Source of the DNA: Paragonimus westermani
Lineage: Eukaryota > Platyhelminthes > Trematoda > Plagiorchiida > Troglotrematidae
Assembly (NCBI GenBank): GCA_008508345.1
Contig: QNGE01000281.1
Span: 237,167 to 301,166, forward strand
Reading direction: 5' to 3'
Length of the DNA: 64,000 nucleotides
Part shown: positions 51,481 through 61,040 of the stretch, in pieces
Layout: every line of letters starts with the position of its first letter
Numbering within the stretch: position 1 is the first letter of the stretch
Position numbers and translations under genes: made by a program
The notes under the pieces: generated by a model
What the model was told of the DNA's origin: nothing
What the model saw: only the letters and a program-made list of their open reading frames with translations
Database searches by the model: none

Positions 51481-51772
51481 AGGTAAGTCTTCCACGTTGT
51501 GACGCTGATTCTAGATGTTGCGAAGACTTATGATTGAACCGGACAGTCTGGGTAAATATGCTTCGGACGAGCGGCTGAAAGTTCAACGGGTAGTTATTGC
51601 GTGGCCGCGAGCGGAGGCGTGCGGTACGCAACAGAACCATCGATGTAGTAGTGTTGGCGTTACTACGTGTCGTTACGATGTGTGCGGCCGCGAATGCGCT
51701 GACCGTTTGGGATTAGTAGGTCACCAATGTACTCATAGTACACCGTCGGCGAAGAGAAAACGAGTAGGTTAG
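51481..51772 (+). pseudogene. C-terminal tail with degenerate C2H2 zinc finger, LINE copy B
   Basis: The tail continues the RT frame through CDADSRCCEDL and LNRTVW, equivalent to copy A's LNRTTWRNVV. A frameshift then leads to YDVCGRECADRLGLVGHQCT (about 51,670-51,729) and ends KRKRVG before a TAG at 51,770. The last block is a C2H2 finger of the type some LINEs carry at the C-terminus, probably for RNA or DNA binding. The first zinc Cys is Tyr (TAC, one G-to-A step from TGC); the second Cys and both His are present. The basic final residues fit nucleic-acid contact (inference). Confidence 0.72.
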
Positions 51773-52366
51773 GCTCCGGTCTGGTAGGTCATACCAGTAT
51801 ATTCATTCTGCTGCTGTTAATGACTGCGAACAGCCTGGTCATTGACAACTAATCCACTCTTCTTTTCGGAAACTTGTGTCTGCAATCTCCTACCGATTAA
51901 TTTCTTCAGCTTTGTTGGTGTACTATATGATGAACGGTCTATCTGGCTTCTCCTAGTTCACTGTGTATTTCGCTTTTCATCGATATCTCCTCTGGGCTGC
52001 ACTAACCTACACTCCTATACTGCAATGCTTCTTGTATTACGCTTCAAAAATGTTTCCTCTTAGTTTAGGTGTCGTCATTGCAGCCTCTCTCTGTTTGGTT
52101 TCCGAGAGATAGGGGTTTCCTTTCATTATTAGCCAATCAAGTGGCTAACCAGCATTGGCCGGTTGGAAGGAAAGGCCCCACTGTTACACCTCCCCGTCTT
52201 ATTCCTTCGGGTTTACACTGGATATGTGGTGTGTGGGGTGGAACTGCAAGTGGTGCAGCGCAAACCAATTGCGCTGATGGTTAAGATCAGGCGTTCTTTG
52301 ACTTCGGTCACTGTGACAGGCTAATCCGAATCGGATGCCGCCAACCGTGGGGAGAGTGCTATGTTA
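51773..52366 (+). other. 3' untranslated region of LINE copy B
   Basis: This stretch matches 15,736-16,333 of copy A over its whole length, with many substitutions and small indels, and no common reading frame. The two copies agree on a right end just after a GATGCCGCCAAC / GATACCACCAAC block. Neither has a poly(A) or microsatellite tail, unlike the neighbouring RTE. Confidence 0.75.
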
Positions 52367-53833
52367 AACAGATTATTTTATGTTCAACCCTGCCGTGTAA
52401 ATGATACCATTTGCTGTAACTGCGAAGGAGCCGGTGTACTGATTAATTGATTGCCACTTTGAAGAAAAGTTAAAAGCTGAGTTCGGCACTACTGTCCTCC
52501 GTTCTAATGTTTGTGTACACATGCACTGGTGAGTTTCTCTACGCCGTATGTTGGATTTCTGTGTGCGTTAAACTCACAGTGTGTTTTTACACTTCAATTT
52601 TACTAGCAACTGCCATGCATCACTTATTTAGCGTGGGCTGCTCAGACACGGAAAACATGTTTCGCCACCTCCTACACAGGCATAAGTTGCAACGACGTGA
52701 ACATCAAGCTTCGCCAAATAACTGTTCTATTTTTGCCAGTGTCTTTCACTCGCAATACGATTATGCTATCTCACGTGGCGTTTGTCTACCGTAATTTATC
52801 TGTCATTTAAAGACAGATACTTCGTATCTATTCCAGTAAACAATGTTGCCAGCTTAAATAACTACCTCGCTTCTTCTGACTGTTCAGTAGATGTTTGGTG
52901 AAATTTTCTTACAAATTTAGGGTATTTTGATCGCCTTTTAAAAGCCACCGTCTGATCTACGCGGAGCGGGTGTGACACTATCCGTCGGCCTTTATTTTCT
53001 GTCGGCCCTCGAAGACTATGATCAAACTGCCCAATAGTTTTACTTCAATCCAGCCCTTATAAATAATTAAACAAAAATGTTTCCTTTAGTAGAGTGAACA
53101 ACATTGCAAACTCATCTTCACATGCAATTCTGTAAGTTGAGTGACAAGCATTTTTGTTAATCATGTGATAAGTGCATAACAAGTGACCAGCAACTAACCC
53201 TACAGCTCTTCAAGGTCGGGTTATGTGATAGATAAAATTTAATCACCCATGTCTGTTTCACACCAGCGAGTGTATCCGAAATAGTTTTGTATGCAGCTAA
53301 GTAACCATGTAATGTACTTTATGATAGCTTCAAATTTGACAGTTAGTGTTAACATTTGAACATTCGTAGATCGCTGTTTGTAGAGGGTCATAGGCAGACT
53401 GGAAAATTCACATAGTAAGTGTAGACTTCTTGTGAACACATATGGAAACTACAAAGTGGACGCCATTAATGCCTTTTAATGTCCACTCATGAGATCGATA
53501 CACCATGACCGCTCTTGTCCTTGTTTGAAACCGTCAGGACGAAATTAGCTGGATAGTGTCGAATTGAAAGTAGGTAACGACAAGCAGTCTAGACATTATT
53601 TCTAACCTTCCCGGTTGTAGCTTGCGCAACCTCACAGTTTGAAGTGGATTTTGTCTGTGTAACCTCAAGGGCTGTGAAACAAATAGTGGATACAATCTAC
53701 TCGAAGATTTATTTTCTGTTCAAGTTGACCATCACTCACAGTTGATGACAGCTTCCGCATTCAGACAAACTTTCCAGCCAGCCTGTTTCGAAAAGAAGCA
53801 CTAGACCCGAGTTTCGCTCTCACTAGAGCTCGC
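52367..53833. other. Non-coding stretch, nothing recognised
   Basis: Short frames only, with no motif, RNA gene or repeat identified. Confidence 0.43.
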
Positions 53834-53935
53834 CAGTATCGCATATCCTTGCCACGGCCGGGATTTCAACTCCGGCTACGCTTTCATGAAGCAACCGTGT
53901 TCAAATCCCGGTCGTGGCAAGGATATGCACTACTG
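53834..53935. repeat. Fold-back hairpin with a B-box-like core in each arm
   Basis: The left arm 53,834-53,867 and right arm 53,903-53,935 are reverse complements with about three mismatches over some 33 bases. The inner 24 bases differ at one position. The loop itself contains partly complementary parts (GCTTTCATGAAGC is nearly palindromic), so the whole 102 bases can fold. Both arms carry a B-box-like GTTCAAATCCCGG or AGTTGAAATCCCGG on opposite strands, followed by GTGGCAAGGATATGC. It therefore looks like two inverted copies of a tRNA-derived SINE fragment. The shared tail resembles the SINE-like site at 35.4 kb. Confidence 0.7.
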
Positions 53936-54053
53936 ACCGTTGACCGTTTTCTATCACATTCAAACTTTGACGTGAGGCTCAATTACTTATATCCTTCATC
54001 TCTTCAGCTTTCGATTTGGAATCTGATTAGCCGGCTTCTGTTACTATTAGACT

Positions 54054-54061
54054 CCCCCCCC
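54054..54061. repeat. Poly-C run
   Basis: Eight consecutive C. Listed because long C runs are rare in this AT-rich window; the only longer one is at 63,674-63,683. Confidence 0.6.
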
Positions 54062-56781
54062 GAATATGTCTGGTTGGTCCCTGTCTTTCGACTGGGTGGG
54101 TCATTTTTTCGTTTTTGGAATTCGATCTGATTAGGTATTCATCGTCCAGTTTCCATTACCAGTCCGACCCGCTCAAGTTGCTTTGTTCGGACTTGCTAGA
54201 ATTTGAACTTGACGGAATTGGGTGGCATTAATTAGTAAGTTGGTTAACCACTGCAAGTTGAGCTAGTAGTTTTGCGCACAGTCTCAAAGAAGCACATAGT
54301 CTGTTGATGAGATCTTCAGAAATAAGAGTGACTAGAGGGGTTCACTGGCGTAAAGGTCAGCTTTCGTGACTAGTTTCGTAAACGCGTTCAAATTATTGAA
54401 AAGTGAACACCTTCCGCAGCTGATCATCACCTTTTGCATTCGCTACGGATATTGAGATGACGCAAGAACAACAACGTACATGAAGCTCGGTTTCACAAAT
54501 ACGTTTGGAATTAATGTTCTGAAGAACCTTTCCCTGTCTGAGTCACATAGTTCATTGTACTTCTCAACCATAAGTCCGGTGGTGAAAACTACATGAAACA
54601 CAGTGGAAGTAGACTCCGTGAATTGTAAAATCAAAGTTTAAATAACGGTACATAGCACAAGTTACAGCTTGATGTACGTGGAAGATTTTTGCAAGAAATC
54701 GAATAAACCTCATTCCATTTCACTAAAGAGCTTAACATTGGCTGATTTGGTAGGCAATACTATGAAGTAAAGACGGAAGCTTACCTACTTATATTTTGAT
54801 CTAGGAGGATTTATACGGAAGACTCGTTTTCCAAATGTAGGACTTATTAACACTGAGGAGTTCTTTCGCTGGCCAACGCATCTGTCTCTAGTGGGTCGAA
54901 ATCTACCGGCGGTTTGTGAGTGACCCACAAACTAGCAAAGATCAACCGTGGTCCCAAAACGGTTCAAGTGAACGTTTTTCGGGTAGATGGTTTCAGTTGA
55001 CACCAGCGAAGTGGTGTACATTTGTTTCGAACTATTTGTTTCTAACCCACGTCACATAAGCCAGATAACTGAGCCCACAACCTGAGGGTAAATGTCACAG
55101 TAATGACCAAGGAACTTCAATACAAGACTACAAGATCATGTTCACCTGGGTTACATAAAGAACTATGACTTACCTTCCTATTTACTGCGCTTTTTTTATT
55201 CACTTATCGTTAATTTGCAAACAGTTTATTATTCAACACGAGAGAATAACTAAGAATCTTGTAAGCAGGTGGTTGGTGCTAGTGTAATTCACCTACGTCG
55301 GGAAAATAACGTTAACTACTTCGCTGGTTACAAACACAGGCAACTGCTAGTATGGCAACATCTACCGGTAAACATGTCACACTTCCAAAAACCAAAATAT
55401 GCAAATGGACACCGACCAAAATATGCGTTTTTACGAGTGGTTCGATAAACGGTGTGAGTGCATACAGACCATTCTATTAACCAATGTGTTTTCAATGGTT
55501 TGTCTGTAAATGTCCATTCTGTCTGCCCTTTAAAAACAGTGGTGTTTTTGGGATGACTAGACAGCGCTTCACTGTAACCCTCAGCTTGGTGTCAAGCCTC
55601 GTCATACTGACATATATGGAATACATTCTGGGGCTTTCAGCGCCGATATGAACAACTCGATGGGTTGGACTGCCTCGTTCGACGTCACCTATGCACACTC
55701 TTGTGTGTGGGAAGATTTGCATCACTGTAGAGGACGAAAATCAATTATTCTTATATTAAGAATCATTTGCAACAGTGACTCGTAGCAATTCGCTTCGACG
55801 CTGTTAAATAAACTGGCATTAAGCTCCTGTAACAAAGCTGTCTGAAAGGGTTAAAGTGAATGTAAATCCTCGAAAAATGCCATGATAGATCTGCATGATA
55901 AAACTCTATAGAAAACAGGCCCGATTGTGCAATGAAATCAACATACATGTTTAGGCGTGAGAAAGAGTAAACTTCCAGTCGGCAAACTGCATACGATCCA
56001 GTCCGAAAGGGTGGCCAACAAAGAGATAAACCATATCTGAGCTTATCCATAGAGAGAGATGCAACCAAACTCTCAAACCAGATACTCTGTTTTGTAAAGG
56101 CCTTTGATAATTAACGATATGCCAGCTGTTTGGATCGTAAAAAGCACATGTGCGGATTGGTTTTCAGCGCATTTTTGTTGCATTCTAATTCGAAGTGTCT
56201 GCGTACGTGTTTTATGGCTGTCGGACTGATTACCTATCTGGGATGCCTTCGAGCTGTCTGTGACAAGTTTGTTTGCTCTCACGTCGTGTAGTGATACTGT
56301 ATGTAGTGGATGATTTTTTGGACCAAAACTTAGCCATATATACACAGATATGGATAAACAACGAACCTCTGTGAATAAGATGATAACGGGGACAAATATC
56401 CTAATTTGTGAGAGGAAACTTTTCTCCAGTTCATTAACATCTACAGTTTTAGTGCAGACACAACGCGACAAATGAGAAACATTCAGGAAGGCAGCCTTTT
56501 GAACATCTTAGCAGTACTTTAGAAAAGCAACGTACAGAAAAATTAATATACGAAATGGGTGGGACTGTCCAGGAAGTATGGTTTGGGAAGGTATGTCACC
56601 AACTGCACAGCGTTTCTCATAATAAGATGTGGATTGCTGCACGGAAAGAATACACACATATCTGACGTTTTAGCAGAGAGACCGAAAAATATAACATCAG
56701 AACAATACGGTCAGCAGGCGGTATTTAAAGAACGTCTATTTCATTGTACAGATCTATTCGAAGTGTTTAAAATTCTCAAGT

Positions 56782-56782
56782 N
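56782..56782. other. Undetermined base
   Basis: A single 'n' in an otherwise complete sequence, inside a short plus-strand frame (56,559-56,816) whose reading is therefore uncertain at one residue. Confidence 0.99.
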
Positions 56783-59700
56783 ATGCGAACGCTGTTTAAA
56801 ATTCAACAAGTTGTGAAACAAAGCTCACTGAATTGGCCCGACCAACTTGAATCACACTTAAGTGTATTTCTGGTGTGTCTGACTGTATGGTTTCTCGTTA
56901 TGGGACAAATAGCTATCTGAATAGAGAAACAGCGACTGAGTAAAGTATTTGTAAACGGTATTTTGGATATCTTTAAACCTGATCGTGATGAGGAGTGTGG
57001 TAACTTCGACGATCAACTATGGTATCCTTTCCTTGTTATTTCCTTTATCTTATACGGAGAAACGTTATAGCCTTTGCATACCAAGAGTTTACTAATATAC
57101 ATCTACCTTTTACTCAAATAGTAAGTGGGTTGAAGAGATAACCAAAATGCACTTACCAAATCATACAAACAGTCTGGGAGAACCGTTGTTGTTGATTGGA
57201 AAGTATAACTGGTTACTTACAAATGTGGCCTTGTGATAAGTGCGTTATTTTGACACAACAGACAGTCTTCATGAACAAGGCAAACTATTGTATGAATGCA
57301 CGTGAAAACTATTCACAATAGTTAAAGTCGTGTCAGTGTCATTGAAACGAGTAGTTTGGTCAAAAGACGGAATGGTAAATTTGATTCGATGAAGAAAGAT
57401 GATGCTATTCATTTTTCAACGTGAGCAGCATACAGCAAGACGGTTGAAGCCCAAAATAAACTGTCTTATTTCGATTAATGTAAAATGGCCGTTGATTGCG
57501 TGGCATTTAACCATTCCATGTTACCAACTACACATTGCTTCAGCGGCACTGTGCATTCTACTCGAAGGCACTAATTTTCCACATACGATGCAGAATTTAC
57601 GTAAGATCCGTCCACATTTGAACCTTACCTCGGCAACAGAAGCAGACAGAGGATTGGATGGCTTTATTTCTGAGATGTAGTTCTAAAGAAAAACGCATAT
57701 GATTCCACAAAATTTGTTTGTGTTGGAAACCAAGTGGAAGGTTTTCGGTGCACATATTTTCACAGACAAAGACAGAATTTATTTCTCTGTCTCACAAACG
57801 GAAAACAAGAACTTTTTCCACAGTAATCGTGCGAGATAAACCGAAATTGCTTGTTAGTGTGTTTCGGCTGACATGTTACTCAATTCAGTTCCTAAACGAT
57901 TACACTAATTTTTTGCCTAAACGCCATCAGTAAGTGTCCAAAGTTGACTATGGGTTACAGTTCGTAAAATATCAATTCTGGATGACGTGAAAAATAAATG
58001 TAGTGATGAGTGATGTTATGATAAAATCAAATTACTTCTCCAAACTCTCAACACTGGTCTACTACTAACATTGCTTTGATTTCGAACTCGAAAGAATGTT
58101 ATCTGTCCACAAACACCGAGTTTTATTAGTCCCCTTTTCTAGATGCGGAAATGTTGAGTAGGTAGGTCGTGCGGTGAGACGTGTGTCCAATCGGATAAAC
58201 GACCATCAGGCAACGTGAATAACTAAACATACGGTTGTGTGAACGCATATAAGAAGAAACTGCATTCACCAAAAGAACGTCAGTAATGTCCGCCTGTCTG
58301 CCTACAACTTTTCATCAAGTAAGCTAGAATCAGTTTAACAGTACACGTAAGAAACAATCGCATTTACAGCTATTTGGTTACAAAAATCCTGTTTCAGTTG
58401 GCGGAAAGATTCGTGCAAAGTTTGCTGCCTCTACTGCCAATATCGGAGCGATTTTGTCCTGCGTTTGATTAGATCACAGGTTAGATAATACATTTGAAGA
58501 AAACAGGCCACGACACAACGCTTTATTTGATAATGGTTGAACCATTTCACGTGGACATCCAAGTAGATCCTCGTAAAAATTTTGATCATCTCTGTAACCA
58601 CACTGGCATGATAGGGTCTATCGAAAACAGTAGTCTGTCATCCAGTTAATTCTGACTCAGTAGTAGCTTTCCGAAATGCGGTAAGATCGCCCAATTAAAA
58701 CTGTACATAGTCTGCCGGATTTGAATAAGTAGCACCCACTGGGTAGCAAGCAACACGCAGCATGCCAAATACTGCACAGACCACGCAACCTATCTGAAAC
58801 AACCCGAATGCCCCACAATGAAAATCAAGTTAACGTGACGCAGACGAGCAGATCATTTAGTGTTACTCGGAAATTTCTTGCGGATTTAGACACGTATCGT
58901 TACTACCAGTGGCTTGTTAATTACCTGCCCAGATTAGTCAGAAAGTACTTGCAAATAATAAGCAAACGCTATTGGCCACTTGGCTTGAACGTGCTTATTG
59001 TCAACACCCCACTGATAGTGCGCGCACAGTTACTGCAACAGATGGTTACAGCCAAAACCATCATTCAGTTAGATATCATGCAGAATGTATCGTATACAGA
59101 ACAATAGTGTCATGTAAACTAAAATGTTTTAGTTCCGCGCAACAGTTACTGAGACTGAGAGATGTCACATACCTAGGCGTTTCTGTCCCTGCTTCAGGTG
59201 GAAAACGAGTCTTGCCTGACGATTCGTAAGTGCCCAGAAACCTTAGTTATAAATACATGTTAAATATTGAGAAAAATATAGTGTACAATAAGTCATCATT
59301 GAGACTTTCTAATACTTTGCAACAGTACACTGATTCAACCTCTAAATAAAAGTACATAGACGAATAATTGGTAAACTAGGAAAAACAGGGAGTACAAACA
59401 GACATACGCGTCTGGTAACCTTTGGCATCTCGTTTCAGAGGGGGCCGTAAACACTAGACGGATTTGTTGAGCGTTGAGTACATACCAACTGAATCTAATT
59501 TGGAACATTTCCAGGAGGTCGGAAGATAGAACTACACAGTGAGTATCAGGATGAGTCGAAGCTAACTAACTGAGAGTGTGGTCGGTTTGCATAGCAGTAC
59601 GTTCAGTTGAAATCAAAGATTACGGAAACCAAAACCTAGTTGCTACTTCTTAAGTGATGTGAGCTGGTATGCTGAGAGGCGATCAGTTGCATGAAGACGT

Positions 59701-60765
59701 GTAAACTAAGGTCTTTTTTCATGTATCTGAAATTCTTTAGATAATTAATGAATATTACAGACCTCAAAAGATTAACAACGCTTAACATTAATAAAGTGAA
59801 GCGGAAGTGATCAAAAACCGACTTTCAATGTTGACTGCTTTGTGACCACACAGACTCATTCGCATCAAAGAATTAAATTTATTGTTAAACAGCATTTTTG
59901 GCTGATCAAAGACTGGCCTGCAAACTATACTAGTGATTATGACAAGTAAACCAATATTAGATCACCGTTCGATTTTAGGTTCTAGTGAATCTCCTATAAC
60001 TAATAATGCTTAACAGATCGCTTTGACAAAAAGCCAACTGGAGCTAATCCAATGCCCTGAAAAACGATTGGCTCTCAATATTCATCTCCTGGAAACTCAT
60101 CTGCGTTGACCACTTGAGTTTCAAAACAATATGTGCATTTCCTGTTTCACTGAAAGTTTGTTTTATGTTCGTTGTTGATACACATTCACGATGGATGAAC
60201 TATATCAAACGTATCCGTCATGGTTTTTAATCTCTAACTACCATATTAGAAGACAGTGGACAAGTCTATGCACACTTTGTGTGAAATCGGCTTTTCGAGA
60301 AAGTGCTGCCACTATCAACGTGTGAAATCTCCACTTTTACGTTGATATAAAGCATTAACTGCGCGAGTTTTGAGAAAAAAGGTCATTCGCCCAGACATTT
60401 TAGGTTAAAAATGAGAGTGAATCGACCACAGGTAGACCAAATAATGTATCATGAAGCGTGATTAATTAAGCGTCTGTTGTATCACATTTCAAAATAAACT
60501 GTCATTTGTGATTGATTGTAACAGATTACGTTATAGCACGATAACAGAATACTCGTCTTTTGCTCGCAAGGTTGTTAGTTTTATATGCAGAGGGCTTTGT
60601 TGGTATGTACTTGATGAACTGCAGAGTATGTGATTTTTAAGTACGGCGCTGTAAACAAAGTGTTATTAGAAAAGCGCTCTGGATAAGATGAACTTCATGA
60701 AGGACATCCCTATGAATGTATTGTATTTCAGACTGTCTAATCTCCAGATATTTCTGTTTTAGCAA

Positions 60766-61040
60766 CGAAATTTGACAATCTCTTTTTGTTTGGGTTGAAC
60801 TGACAAGAATTTAATCTACAATGCGACGGAGTTTCTACAGAAAATCATTACTTCGTCAAACTTACTCAAGCTGGTGTGACAAAAGACGCCTGTTTAATAA
60901 TTCCCGAAAATATGTGGGAGAGAATTCGCTCTTCTATGAAGATTATCAAAAACTGATAGTAATAGCATTGGTGATGTCACCACAAATTGTGCCGTCTTCG
61001 TCGAGCCGCAGTACGTGCAGCCTGGATCAATGCTGTTCAA
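60766..61040 (+). pseudogene. Candidate exon or decayed coding fragment, unknown protein
   Basis: The stretch begins after a good acceptor-like TTTCTGTTTTAG (ending about 60,764) and ends near a donor-like AAT/GTAAGG (about 61,045). One frame reads QCDGVSTENHYFVKLTQAG, then DACLIIPENMWERIRSSMKI to a stop near 60,948. Another continues with DSNSIGDVTTNCAVFVEPQ and GSMLFNECKERTVHSW. A TGA near 60,801 and a frame change near 60,945 mean it is broken if coding. The 'LIIPENMWERI' pattern faintly recalls the strand-helix end of PUR-family repeats, but I make no assignment. The minus-strand frame of 102 codons overlaps it, so chance openness cannot be excluded. Confidence 0.2.

Larger units (their letters stand above)
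48900..52366 (+). mobile_element. Near-full-length non-LTR retrotransposon, copy B
   Basis: About 3.5 kb with the domain order of an APE-type LINE: endonuclease, linker, reverse transcriptase, C-terminal region ending in a C2H2-like zinc finger, and a 600-base 3' UTR shared with copy A. The 5' boundary is uncertain because the first endonuclease strand is not readable. The 3' boundary is where similarity to copy A ends. G+C is clearly higher than in the flanks. At least five stops or frameshifts inactivate it. The protein type is often labelled 'endonuclease-reverse transcriptase' or 'craniofacial development protein 2-like' in databases. I do not assign a clade, since motifs alone do not separate the RTE-like from the CR1/Jockey-like groups here. 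Confidence 0.88.
53936..60765. other. Long stretch without a recognisable gene
   Basis: AT-rich with short frames. A C8 run lies at 54,054-54,061. Minus-strand frames at 55,492-55,725, 55,763-56,068 and 56,073-56,471 and plus-strand frames at 57,399-57,680 and 58,808-59,229 were read and match nothing I know. One undetermined base (n) stands at 56,782. Confidence 0.43.

Noticed and set aside
51483..51514. A 32-base GT...AG stretch after RYHDVMQ that looks like a mini-intron (with a 28-base counterpart at 15,556-15,583 in copy A)
   Set aside because: Reading straight through gives CDADSRCCEDL and LNRTVW, which fits the family tail (D..W.DL..NR..W) and matches copy A's LNRTTWRNVV. The length difference between the copies over this part is 15 bases, a multiple of three. 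An intron would also be lost on retrotransposition.
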